The notes below the pieces were generated by a model. The model searched no databases and was not told the origin of the DNA. It saw only the letters and a program-made list of their open reading frames with translations. Positions 26,164 through 37,679 of a stretch of 64,000 bases of DNA are shown one piece after another. The stretch's first letter is position 1. Each line of letters begins with the position of its first letter. The stretch comes from Aulostomus chinensis (lineage: Eukaryota; Chordata; Actinopteri; Syngnathiformes; Aulostomidae): contig JBBMOA010000003.1 in NCBI GenBank assembly GCA_037954235.1, positions 6,439,453-6,503,452 on the forward strand, read 5' to 3'. The position numbers and the translations under genes are program-made.

Positions 26164-26442
26164 GTCTACTGACCAAGGTCTCTTGGACATTTATCCATTT
26201 GCACTCTTAATATAGAGAAGTTATCCGAGAGCGATTTGTCTCAGGCAGAAGGACACACATGGATCCTTGAGGAGTTCTGCATGTAGTATAGAAAGGTGTC
26301 ACAACATGAATGTTGGATATGCACTGATGAAGTATGCTGTATGTGTATTGAACTCCACATCCTTCTATCTTGGCTGTTTCATTATTTTCCCTTTAGGTCA
26401 CATAGTATTTTTTTCTTATCTTGTGCTGTCACCTCTCCCGTG

Positions 26443-26443
26443 C

Positions 26444-26474
<31 letters not shown>

Positions 26475-26477
26475 ACA
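26443..26477. repeat. Poly-C plus (AC)n compound repeat
   Basis: Eighteen C residues run directly into about eight AC units. Confidence 0.97.
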
Positions 26478-26573
26478 GACTTGTCCAAATACACACTTCA
26501 CTGTCCCACAGCCTTTCCTGTGTATCCTGGCTGATCATTTCCCTGTAATTTAATGCTTGGCCACTCATCTCCG

Positions 26574-26585
26574 GTGTGTGTGCGT

Positions 26586-26661
<76 letters not shown>
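26574..26661. repeat. Long (GT)n microsatellite with TGCG units
   Basis: A GT tract of nearly 90 bp. Its left third contains three GTGTGC units and the remainder is pure. It is among the longest simple repeats in the window. Confidence 0.98.
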
Positions 26662-26662
<1 letters not shown>

Positions 26663-27137
26663 TGCTTCAATGTTTTGGATCCTTCGTCACCCAGCAATTT
26701 AAAAACGTTTGAGTTGAACAGAATACTAAGTAGTTCATGACAAATCATTTAGCTGCTTTTGTACACAAACTAGATAGATTACAGTAATAAAGAAAGGGAT
26801 GGGTAGATAAGATATTTCAGAATCCCTGAAGCCACTCTGAAAACCAATTGTCTTTAAACTGATTTAGCGGGATACAAAAGGCAGAGTGGGACTTGCAGTG
26901 GGATCTACTGTACTGTTTAACTTTATCTAGACATGATTTAATTTTGGTTTGATCTGTAGGCGGGTTACAAGCCACAGCATCTAACTTGTGTGTGTGAGGG
27001 GCGGGAGTTTCTCATGGCTGTTTCACATTCAGATTCTGAGGAACTTGAAGTATCAATACATTTTTTTGCTGAATATAACACATTTTAAAAGCAACATAAG
27101 CTATGTTCATCTCAAGTGTTTAATTAGGAGTTTCACT

Positions 27138-27318
27138 TGCGCGTGGCTCGGAGGTAGAGCAGCAGAGGTTTGAGCCTCACTTCCACCAGTGACCATGTCC
27201 AAGTATCCTTGAGCAAGACACTGAACCCCTAATTGCTCCTAATGGCCCTGCGATGGACTGGCGACCAGGCTCCAGCCCCCTGACAATAATGGATGGATGG
27301 ATGGATGGATGGATGGAT
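27138..27318 (+). mobile_element. tRNA-derived SINE (GAGCAGCATGG-head family) with perfect TSD
   Basis: The head has an A-box-like TGGCTCGGAGGTAG, then GTTTGAGCCTCACTTCC (B-box region). Next come TCCAAGTATCCTTGAGCAAG, then 'aatggccctgcgatggactgg', and an (ATGG)n tail (27290-27320). The flanks carry the same 11 bases, GGAGTTTCACT (27127-27137 and 27319-27329), so both ends are fixed. Compared with the copy at 61710 it lacks the segment between the A and B boxes and part of the 3' body. It reads in the same direction as the probable host gene. Confidence 0.9.
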
Positions 27319-29611
27319 GGAGTTTCACTGACGTTGCAGTTGGTGTCCAGATGTTGGTTAGTTCTACAAAATATGAAAACGACTTGTATTAAGGCTTTTG
27401 TGGCTCTGGTGGGAGCCCTGTTAAATGTCTCTCTGTCTTATGAAATCCCTGGAACACTGTACTAGCTATGCATAGTTAACCAGGTGAAGTACTTTGACAC
27501 AGAACAAGAACCCCGCAAAAATGGGCAAATGAACAAAGTTGGATACAAGACAAGATTTAGCTGTTTAAAAAAATACAACCATCCGATCAAGACACTTCAT
27601 TGACAAAGGATGTCAGGCCACCATAGTAGGGTTGACTGTCACATTGTAACAGGAAAAATATTTTGTGCGTTACGCAAGGGCTCAAGAATGAGCTTCCATT
27701 CCAATATGTGCGTCAGGTTTGTCAGAACTGGTGGTCTCTGTCTGGACTGCCTCACTCCGACCTCAACTGTAGATGCATCGGGAGGCTGAAGATAAAGCCA
27801 GTGTCATACGGTCTGCATGGATGAGTGTTCAAAGGTCCATGGGATGTTGTCATCAGAGACTGTGCCTGGAGGGACTGTTTAATCGTCATTTGCTGTGCAC
27901 AGTTTATTGTTCCTCTATGTTCTTGTGCATGAAAGAGACCACCAACTACAAATGTGCTGGGAAATCTGCTTCACATACATTTGAGGACTCCAAAATGTTT
28001 GAGTTGAGGTGTTATACGTCCACAGGTCTGCATTTGTCTGTTTGTGCGTCTATTTTGGAGTTAAATTGAGGTTTTAGTTGCATGCATTAACCATGAAGGA
28101 CAGCCTAACACACATTCGGGGCTTATATTGTGCCACTATACGAGGCCATACTGTATCAGGAGATAAACTTGAATCACGGCTTCATTAGAGCATGACTCTG
28201 CATGACGTGTGGGTTTATGCAGCCATGTTTTGTCATTAATGCCTGAGGGGTTTGAGACAAGAGGCAGCTATTGGCTGACATCTGCCTTTGCCTCTCCAGC
28301 TGCCACTACTCCGAAGGAAATGTACTGATTGATGTTAAACAACACTGCCGCCCAAGGTCGGTTTACTGAGGGTGACTCAAAGTAGGGTGAGGCTCACTAT
28401 TGATGACACGATGACCAAATTATGTCTCAAACCAGAAAAGGAACACCTCCCCCCCTGCCCATGTCAGAGAGGTTTCGAGCATGCAAGCCTTCTGAACTGT
28501 GTTGCAAAGCTGCAGTGGTAAACAACAACAATAATCCTGACTCTCCACACTTTATGGACCCGTCTGGGCCTGGCTTCTTTTTTTTTTTTTTTTTGGTTCA
28601 ACTTTACTAATGATGATAATTGCCAGATGAAGTACAGTCCTCAAGACTTTATGGAGAGTGTGTTTATCCCTTTTAAGGGGCTGAAAGATGAAATGATATT
28701 AAGGCAGTATTTTCCTCAAGAGGTAACTTGATGGGATTAATGACATTTGTAGTTGGTGCTTTAATGGCTGCAAGTCTGTTAGTAGTGGATCCATTATCTC
28801 TGTCCATGGCAGAAGAATGTGGATGTGGCCACTAATCATAAATCTGCTCCCCAGGGGCCTGTAAAACATTAGCTTACCATTTAGTCCTTGAGACCTGATG
28901 AACCTGGAAACAAAGAGGCTGCCCTCCCAGTTTTACTGACACTGAGCGGGTTCTTTTTTTTCCGAACCTCAGAATCCAACCTGGCGGACCTGCTATTCCA
29001 TCTTTACATTGTGTTGAATATATTTCAGGAATTGTACTGCCACCTGACTGTTTGAGCTCAGACTGTGTGTGTTTTCCTTGCTAGTGCCTGATTTAATACT
29101 GGATTTATTTTTGACCAATACTGAAATGAGTTAATAAAATGCTACCTCTGCCTTCTAGTTATTGTATGAAACATTTCTGATACACATGAAAGACATGATC
29201 ATAGTCACAGGAGTAAAAGATGGGCACCTTGTTTATTGTCTTTGCAGCATTGCAACTAATAAGTAACAAAGCATACAGTGTTGTATATTTGTATTTCACA
29301 AGTTAGCCTGCTACTTATTATGGTGTTTCTTCCCCGGATATGTGTGGATTTTTCATAACCCAGAAACTCACTTGTGTGTTTAAAATAATTTCCATGCTTG
29401 TCATGCACTTGATCAACAGAGGAGTGATGTCATGCTAAACACAAACAATGACACTTATCTCCCCACCCTTGGACAAGGTGACTTTCCTGGAGTGAAACAT
29501 CCAGGACACTCTCAGCAAGCAGAAACAATGTAATCAAATTATTCATATTTGTCATTTTAGGGCCTCTCTCTGAGTTTTGTCTCAGATGCTGCACAACAAA
29601 TACCTGTATTT

Positions 29612-29636
29612 GACATGACTTCGACGAAGTCATGTC
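29612..29636. repeat. Perfect 12-bp palindrome with 1-nt centre
   Basis: GACATGACTTCG, a single A, then CGAAGTCATGTC. The arms are exact reverse complements. With almost no loop it would form a cruciform in DNA rather than a stable RNA stem-loop. Confidence 0.9.
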
Positions 29637-30845
29637 GATTGTGTCTTCTTCTTTTTTATTTTAAAGTCAACTATATTCATCTTGTGCTTCCTGGATGAGC
29701 AGGGCAGGGTGCAGAATCTCAATCACTGCTTGACCATTTCACTGATGTTCATTTGAAGACTCTGGCTACTCAGCAGCCTGCAGCTTTTTCCATTTACTTC
29801 CATATTCTGCTTTCTAATGCCCTCGCCCTCAAAGATGCTCCAGACCTCGCGGATATTAGACTCGGGCAGGGTTGAGTGCTTTTAGCGAAAGCTGTACCTC
29901 TTTTGATGTTTGAATCCTCTGCTGTCATGAATGGAGGTGGGGTGCGGGAGGCTATGAAAAGGTGAAAGAAGTAGGTCACCCATGGGTCTCTCCTCTGTAT
30001 TGTGCTTGGCTTTGAAAGGAAAACGTTGAAATCAGGATTTTTGTTGACGTCTACAACATTCCTTCATGATATCATGCAAACCTGACTGCACAGAACATTT
30101 ACTTTAGTCTTTTTGATCCATATAAGGATGCAAATGTGTCAAATCCCCTGAGATAAAATATAACAAAAGCAACAAAAGAATGTTTGCATGAGATATGAGG
30201 TTCAAAATTTTCAAGTCTGCCCTAATTGGCTATTCTCAGCCGGCCTGTGGCCTGCTTCACTCTATTTTTTTTACTATTCAAATGTATTATAATGAAGAAT
30301 GTGCCTTTGTTGTTTTGTTTTCAATTACTTGCCTGTTCTTTGCTCAAAACCTGAGGTTTTGATGCGGCAACTTTGTGAAAATGCTTAAAATTTTCATATT
30401 ATCTCAGATGTTAGTGGCTGAAATTATTCACACAGTGTGTGTGTGTGTCTCTTCTGATGGCGATGGTAGGTGTTGATTCCTGCAGGACACAGTAATTTAA
30501 TTTTCCTGGATGTGGATCGGTGTTTGCTGTTTTTCACTCCTCCTGGATCATTCCTTTCCTCCACCTTGTTTTCATACCCTTACTTTCTGTTCTCCATCCC
30601 CCTCTCCATCTCTCTACCAAAAGAGACACAATTAACGGACAAAGAGAGATGGATGGACAAATGCAAGGGAGGAGGATAGAGAAATGGATGGAGCAAGGGC
30701 TGGTGAGATGGAGGACTGAGATGAAGAGAGAGTAGATTTGAGAAGACAATGGGCAGATTAGGGATGGAGGCCAGATGATACCCAGAGGTACAGTTAAACA
30801 CACATGAGGTTGATCAATATGGTGTACTTGTCTTGAGGTAGCAGT

Positions 30846-30848
<3 letters not shown>

Positions 30849-30897
<49 letters not shown>

Positions 30898-30918
30898 TGC
30901 ACGCACGCACGCACGCAC
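30849..30918. repeat. (AC)n microsatellite with (GCAC)n end
   Basis: About 23 AC units followed by GCATGCACGCACGCACGCAC. Alternating purine-pyrimidine across the whole tract. Confidence 0.97.
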
Positions 30919-31274
30919 CTCAGGGACTGAAAGGACAGTGCACATACAACTGTGCACCCTCCCCCTTTACACTTCCACATTAACACACAGACCCCATCCC
31001 TGGTCTCTGGGGGGCTGGGCTGTTGACAAATTGGAAACTGTCCTCACCATTTGTGTTTCTTTTAAACCACAGAACAATGCAGCTTTCAACACACAAAGCC
31101 TTTCACTGGGAATTATGATGGTGTGTTGCTCCAGGTACCAGTGAGATGATGAACTATGCCACAGAAAGTCTAATTGAAGCAACAGATGCACAAGTTTATC
31201 AGACAGGAATACAGTACACTGAGATTTAGAGTATTGTGAAAGATTTAGTTTGCTTGAGAAAGTTAATGCAAAGG

Positions 31275-31291
31275 TGTGTGTGTGTGTGTGT
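31275..31291. repeat. Short (GT)n tract
   Basis: About eight GT units. Confidence 0.9.
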
Positions 31292-32533
31292 CTGTGTCTC
31301 CTTGGAGCTGTTCCACCCATCCTTTTACAGTCTTTCATTTTACTATCTAAGGAGAATTGTTTTTATGAACAGTTCTCCTATTTCTCTTAAAAATTGTTCT
31401 TTCTGTTATGTTTTTGAGTAATAGATTTACCATATAGGTCAGAATATGGGAGCACTCCAAATTTCTGATGCTTGACTGCATGTGGATATGAGAACAATGA
31501 AAGTAAAATTGACTTCGAGTTAGTTGGTAAGACCCAGTTGGTGGGTTTACGTGCACATTTGCATGCGAGCCATTACCTGTTGTTGTCCTTGTGTACATGA
31601 AGTTTGTCCACCTCTGAAAAGTGGCAGCATGCCTCCTTACAGCTCGTCATCTTCTCCCTTCTGGGTCGCTGATTGCATCACATACCAAAACAAGATAACC
31701 AGAACCCACAGAGCACGTCCAGAATGCTCGGTGCATGGAAGTGTCTGTGGACCAGAGTAATTAGTTTTCCAACCACATCTAGATATGTTATTTTTGACCT
31801 TGAATAGTACAATTTCAGACAAATTCATCAATTTGACTTTTTCTAACACCATCTAAATGTGCTAAGTGGGGGGGGGGGTGATGTTGTTCCCTGCTAATTC
31901 AGAACATCAGAATATAGATTTACTAAAAATTCAGGAGTGTCTGTGTGGCTTGATTGCCTGATGTAAGGATGTTCTGGCTGTTGCATTTTAGTATCAGCTG
32001 TCCCACTATTTAGTTGACGACTGAGGATGAGGAGGAGATGTCAAAGAAAGAGGCTTATTCAAGTCGAGCTTTGTCTTGAGTTATGTATTGAAAGAGCCCT
32101 GCATCAATGTTTTATAACAAATTGGACATCCCAGACTAGTTTTGGAGCAGGTAGTGCAATTAAACTGGGGTGCATCAATCCCCAGACAGCAGGGGGGTGA
32201 TGGAGGGTTGGGGTGGGGGTGGAGGGTTGGGGTGCTGCTGCTGACACAGCCAACATGCAAATACAGCAAAATCACATGAGAATGTAATTGCATCTTGTCT
32301 GCATATAGCCTGAAGGAAGCTGATTAGCAAATCAGCCTGGTGGTGGAGCGGCTCCTCTTTCATTGTTGAGGAACTCTAATTGCGGTTGTAGAGCTCAAAG
32401 AAGAGGCCAGGCGGAGCAGAGGAAGCATTAATGAAGACATTTGGGAATAGAAGTAGTACAGTAGTGCGACTGTATGTTTGTGCAAACATGCAAGATGGTG
32501 TGTGCGTGTGCGTGTGTGCGAGCGAGCGAGAGA

Positions 32534-32574
32534 CTGTACTTCCAGCTTGTGCATATCTCAAGCTGGAAGTACAG
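32534..32574. repeat. Perfect 16-bp inverted repeat (hairpin)
   Basis: CTGTACTTCCAGCTTG (32534-32549) and CAAGCTGGAAGTACAG (32559-32574) are exact reverse complements around a 9-nt loop, TGCATATCT. Pairing does not extend into the flanks. It lies just after a degenerate GTGTGCGAGCGAGCGAG stretch. Confidence 0.92.
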
Positions 32575-32999
32575 GATTTTCAGTCCAGTCGGTCTTCCAG
32601 AGAATCGTAGGACATTTCGGATTTGAGCCTGATCTGGACCGATATGTCTCCAAATAATCCTGTCGTGTGAGGGGTTTGCCGAACGGATCAGGTCTTCCTC
32701 GAGTTTAAGTCATAAAGGTCAAACATGTTTGATATTTAGTATTTAAAATCTGGATGATTACGTCACTCATTTTCCATGTGGGCAAATGAGAAGATGGGAA
32801 TGAGCGTGAAAATGTTTTTGAAAAAGGCAACCGCGATAAGGTATTTCCAAGCAATGGTAATCATAGCTTGCACTTAAGGCTGGGCAGGCTGACGCGACTG
32901 CCATTGATGACAGACACTCAAATCCCACCTTCAGTTCATGCTGAGGAACAGATAGTCCACATTGACCCGGACTCGTTAGCCTTATTCTTCTTCTCTCTT

Positions 33000-33047
33000 T
33001 CACGTGACGGTATCTCACCTGAGATCAGCTGAGATACCATCACGTGA
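33000..33047. repeat. Near-perfect 18-bp inverted repeat carrying two E-boxes
   Basis: The arms 33000-33017 and 33030-33047 pair with one mismatch around a 12-nt loop. Each arm contains CACGTG (33001-33006 and 33041-33046), the palindromic E-box bound by USF, MYC/MAX and TFE proteins. TCACGTGAC in the left arm is close to the best USF/TFE site. Confidence 0.85.
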
Positions 33048-34955
33048 TGTGATGCGTCTGGCATGATAATCTGATGAATATCTCGTAGCGTGAGATGCGC
33101 TGTCAATTTAAAATCTTTGTGATTAGAGAGAAGAAGTTTGGTGAAGATTCTCCTCCTGTATGTGTGATGCAACTCTAATTCAAAATAGGTTTATATTTAA
33201 TATTTAATATCTGATCATGTAAGCGAAGCTTTACCTGAGTCATTTAAAGCCTGAAAATGTAAGGGAGTGGCAATAGCAGCTTGTGATTCTGAAGAATTAA
33301 CAGCAGTTACACTCAGGCATGCTGCATCTAAATCAATCAGTCTTTAAACTCCTCCATTTATTTACTGTGTAATGTGTAATTACATGTGTAGGTTGCATCA
33401 GTCATGATGTTGGACAGAAGTGCTGAAGTGTGAGTCTAGCAGTTCCGTCTGAGCCAGCCTGGCAGGACAAGCTCAGAGTCATGAAAAGCATTTAGGCTGC
33501 TGTCAGGCCCCCGTGCTGATAACAGTATGGGGGAGAGACTGTGGAAATAGACTGCCAATCCTTCACTATGACTCCCAGAACCACTGCAACATACACACTC
33601 ACACCAGAGTGGAGAGGGAGGGAGTCGATGGTGGAGTGTTAAATGGGCAATCCAAATTTTCTGCCTCTTGTAAGTTCCAGGCAAAGACGAAATCAAATAA
33701 ACAGAAATAAACTGTTTTTCTCTGTGGTTTGGGACTGAACCACATTACCACAATGAAGTGCTACTGTGAGGAAACACTGGGAGAAAATCAAAAATCCTCC
33801 CCGTAATGCGCTGGTAGAAGTAGTCGAAGCAGCAGTTTGAAAAACCTTGAATAAAGCTGACGGTATCACGTTGCTCCACTGAAAACGATTTGCATCTAGT
33901 CTGGGTTCTATTTCCATACCTTTGACTATCATCTTGTTCAGTCACGGCAACGTTCTCCTCACTATGAAGGTTTCTTCCTTTGGAGAAAACAGCCTTGCTA
34001 CGGGTCTGCTGTTGATCCTCTGTCTTGCCTTCTTAGATGAAGAACTCTTATGCAGAGTGGAGTTTAATGCTTAATCCATGAACTGACTGAAAAATTAAAC
34101 AGAACAGTGAATTACAAGTGCTTGATATACAATTCAGACAAAATCAGCATCTCACTCTGGGCTAATCAGCAGATGTTTCTACCACCATCCTGGGGCATAC
34201 GCTGTGTACAGTATATATGAAACTACACCTCCCAGACGGATTTGTGGGAACTAGGCATCAGGGCGAGGTTGTATTCACTGGCTGGGGGTCTATTGTTGTC
34301 TACTGTTGATTCTAATCTGTTGGCCAGACAGCACAAACCTGCCTTCTGATGATCCGGTTGGAAGCAGGGTGTCTACACCCAGCTTCTGTAGAGTTAGGAG
34401 GAGGATCGGCTAATGCTACAGATTGGGAAAGCCACCAAGTGTGTGTTTATTCATTCCTCTTTTTTTAAAATTAATTTATAATTACACTTGATCTTTGATC
34501 TATCAAGCTGTTTGTGCTGGAAATTTGCTTCCAGCCTCAAGGGTATATATATATCTGACTTCTCTCTGTCTGTTTTGTGTACTCGTCACTTATAAATAAA
34601 CTAAATTTAATGAGGAAAGGACCTCGTCTGTTACACTGCAGGCACTCCAGCTGTATCGTTTCTAGTTCTGAGCCCGAGAGTTCAGGAAGCCAGACTATTG
34701 CTGTCGGGGCATATCTGAAGTCCTTAAAGATGCTTTTATATAGGCCACACTGTGTCCAAGTAGAGGAATGTTTGGGGCTAAAGCTGAGCTGAGCTTAGCT
34801 TTAATACATTTTCTCAGTGCTATCTTTGAAGCCCTGTATAGTGAATCTCAGTTTGTCAAATTGAATCTACTCCATCACCCAGCTTAGAGACTGAGGGTTC
34901 CCCCAGTTAAGGCAGATCACTCTCTGTTCTAGCAAAGTAACTAATAGAGTTGAAT

Positions 34956-34979
34956 CCCCCCCCCCCCCCCAAAAAAAAA
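34956..34979. repeat. Poly-C followed by poly-A
   Basis: Fifteen C residues are joined directly to nine A residues. Confidence 0.95.
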
Positions 34980-35680
34980 GCCTAGCTAGTCTTGACTACA
35001 CCAAAACATGCTTTTGGCCGATCTTGCACCCGGTGCCTTCGCTACACATGGTGTTGGAGGTGGGATGACTTGCCGTGAGGTAGTTGGAGTTTTGCGCAGT
35101 GCGTTAGCTGTATGAAGGACCCCAGGGTTGGGTTGACCCCATGTGAGGGACCCCAGCGATGGGTGAAGCAGTCGTGTGTGTGAAAGGGGAAGAGAAGGAT
35201 GTGTGAGGGAAGCATGCATGTGTGAAGTGCATGGGGGTGTCGTGGGGTATTGTGACGGATGGCTGTCACCACGGTTAAATATGCACTCTGGCTGCCATCC
35301 CTTTGAGCCTGGCTCCTTGGTGTTGCAGTCAGTGAACACAGTTTTGTACACTGTGGATGCGGGTACAAGACCAGGGGTCTCCCCTCCCATTATTCAACCC
35401 ACAGTGAATCCAGTTTGGGTCAGGGGTTATAAAGCCAAGTTGAGTCATGATTCACATTAGCCACAAACATGGATAAAACCAGGTCACTCTTTCAGTCTTA
35501 TTAGACATTTGAGTGTCAGATCCAGCCGCCAGACATTTTCCTGCCAGAATTATAGATGGAAAGAGCAGCTTCTGAGATGGAAAGCTAAAAAAAGCCAACT
35601 GTGACTCGTATTTGTGATGCACTGGCTCTGAAATGCTGTCATTAAATAATTTCCGCATTGTTGGTGGACACTGAATGTGT

Positions 35681-35802
35681 GTGTTTGTCTCCATCTTCAC
35701 CGCGTGTTCCCTCCATCCATTGTAGTGGGACAGAGGGGTGGGAGTTACTCACCCAGTACTAACCAGCCCCCTAGAGTACATATATATGTACAGACACACA
35801 CA
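35681..35802 (+). repeat. Dispersed repeat, copy A
   Basis: It shares with copy B (36154) an ordered series: GTGTTTGTCT, CCCTCCATCC, TTGTAGTGGGACAGAGGGGT, GGGAGTT.CTCACCCAG, ACTAACCA.CCCCC, then the palindrome GTACATATATATGTAC and an AC run. The two copies differ at about 7 of 82 positions in the best-aligned part, counted by eye. The unit also has a small internal stem (GGGTGGGAGT with ACTCACCC). I do not know the family. Confidence 0.85.
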
Positions 35803-36153
35803 CACGCCAACTTTTTTGTGCTCAGCCAAGCTGGAAAAAAATGGTAGTTCAATTTGGGAGGAAGGACTCACAGAGAACTTGCACTGTTATTTTGTTGTTA
35901 ACTCAATAATTTCATGCAAAATAATTTACCGTTAACTGACTTTTTTTTAAATGACATGAAAGCAGGAGTCTACATATGGCCTTTTTTCCCTTTGATCGTA
36001 TCTTGCAGTTTTTAAATGCACTGTTTATGTTCTTAAATACACCTTAATAACAGTTTTCCTCATCCTAGCAGAGTACTGGCTTACCACGTTAGCACATAGC
36101 ACATATTATTGGATTAAAGGCCCACTTGTTCAGAAAAAGATCTGAATACAACT

Positions 36154-36290
36154 GTGTTTGTCTCTCTGTCTTCACTGGATTTTCCCTCCATCCGTTGTAG
36201 TGGGACAGAGGGGTGGGAGTTGCTCACCCAGGACTAACCAACCCCCCAGCGTACATATATATGTATACACACACACACACACACACACAC
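36154..36290 (+). repeat. Dispersed repeat, copy B, ending in (AC)n
   Basis: Same orientation as copy A, starting 473 bp later, with the same internal order and the same GTACATATATATGTA core. Its AC run (36266-36290) is longer than that of copy A. The sequence between the copies is not shared. Confidence 0.85.
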
Positions 36291-36684
36291 TCGCTCTTTC
36301 CCAGCCTCCCTCTTCCTGCCACAGACAGAGGAGGACGTGGATACAGAATGGGACCACTGGTGCGTTTTGATTGCTGCAGCAGTTGGGATGAGTCATCAAT
36401 CAAACCTATGACCTGCTCCAGCTTCTTATCCTCCCCCACACACAAACTGCCATCCCCTGCCCCCCCCTTTATTTAAAAAGAATCTTCTCATCTTTCCTCC
36501 AGGTTAGCTTAGATTGGTCACAAAGGGAATTGATCGGGACCATCGTGAGATAGTGGGGGGACTGGTGCACCTCACCACTCTGTTTTCTATGAGACAGTTT
36601 TTTTTTTTTCTTTTCGTAGACTGGAGAGAAAGACTTCAACCTCCTGCTGCTGTGAAGGGGCAGCCTGTAGTGACACTCAGTGGG

Positions 36685-36686
<2 letters not shown>

Positions 36687-36718
<32 letters not shown>
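36687..36718. repeat. (GT)n microsatellite
   Basis: About 16 GT units. A T run with some C lies about 90 bp to its left (36598-36615). Confidence 0.96.
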
Positions 36719-36719
<1 letters not shown>

Positions 36720-37554
36720 CGTGTGCCTGAGGTTGTGACACACACTGACATGTCACTCTTCAACCAGCTTATCAGTGTCCAGGCAGCTGTGTACCTGATG
36801 CTGTGTGATCTCATTGATCCCATTACCAGCAGTGTTGAACCAGGGCTCAGCTTTGAGAGCTGCCTGCTTGGGCTCAAAAGGGCAGCTGCATGTGGAGTGG
36901 ATCATTTCCAAATTTAGAAGAAGATTTTCCTGGACCTTTTTAATAAGAAAGATGGTGATTTAGCATGATTTAAAAAAAAAAAAAGTTTTTAGCAGAGTTA
37001 AAACTGCCAATAATGAAAGCTCATTTATTTTGTTAAACCACCAAAAAAAACATTTGTCCATAAAATATTAGAAAGAAAACAATGAAAGCTCTCAGCCCTG
37101 GATGATGTTATTAAAAGTCTTTTTTAATGTGACCACCATACCAAAACCACCCTGTATTAATAATTCCCTCTGATGCAAAAATACTCTCAAATGTAGGAAC
37201 CAGAATCCATCAAATACTTGGAGTTTTTGGTAATAAAATTACCTCATTATTGATTAGTCATCATATTAACATGTTAATCCATTGACTAGCCTTTTGTACT
37301 TTTGAAAAAAAAAATTCTCTGGCATGCTGCTATTTGGCAGGATGTCAGTTTACCGTTGTCACCATTTAGGATGTGTGAATTAGGGATTTTTTTGCAGATT
37401 TGCTGATATGAGACCCTTCAGATGACCACTCATCACTCCATCATCGGGATATGTCTTAACCCACGTTTTATTTTTGGAAGTTCTTTGTCTCTTTTTTGAC
37501 CTGCAATTATGAGTTTTGACACTAATCAGAAAAATGTCGCTCCCCCATCTTTAG

Positions 37555-37675
37555 AAATTGACTTCTTCCATTGAGAGCAGCCCCCTCCTGTCATCCGAAG
37601 TCAAACCTGGCAACACCACGTTCAGGGACCGCACACCCTCCTGTAACTGCTGCACCTCAGTGAATTGGGTCAAAG
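37555..37675 (+). other. Candidate internal exon, unproven
   Basis: A pyrimidine-rich stretch ending CCCCCATCTTTAG (to 37554) is followed by 121 bases open in one frame (KLTSSIESSPLLSSEVKPGN and on to CNCCTSVNWVKG). An AAAG|GTCAGT donor follows. The opposite strand is also open over nearly the same span (TQFTEVQQLQEGVRSLNVVL and on), so openness alone is weak evidence. The protein matches nothing I know. The right edge overlaps a perfect DR1 element, which offers another reason for the sequence to look constrained. Confidence 0.2.
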
Positions 37676-37679
37676 GTCA
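37667..37679 (+). promoter_or_regulatory. Perfect DR1 nuclear-receptor element
   Basis: GGGTCAAAGGTCA consists of two RGGTCA half-sites separated by one A, the layout recognised by HNF4, COUP-TF and RXR/PPAR. Occupancy is unknown. Confidence 0.4.

Larger units (their letters stand above)
20184..26442. other. Intron-like sequence with scattered relics
   Basis: It holds a T run (about 22699-22717), a perfect hairpin at 22915, a possible decayed reverse-transcriptase stretch on the minus strand (23048-23186, low confidence), a DR1-like element at 25627 and a LINE fragment at 26066. Nothing else was recognised. Confidence 0.5.
27330..34955. other. Intron-like sequence, gene-free as far as I can see
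   Basis: It contains a T run (28577-28594), hairpins at 29612, 32534 and 33000, AC/GT tracts at 30849 and 31275, a short (GT)n at 30437, and a motif-rich patch around 28600-28920. No exon was recognised. Confidence 0.5.

Noticed and set aside
32534..33047. microRNA precursors at the two hairpins
   Set aside because: The stems are only 16-18 bp and do not extend, which is too short for a typical animal precursor.
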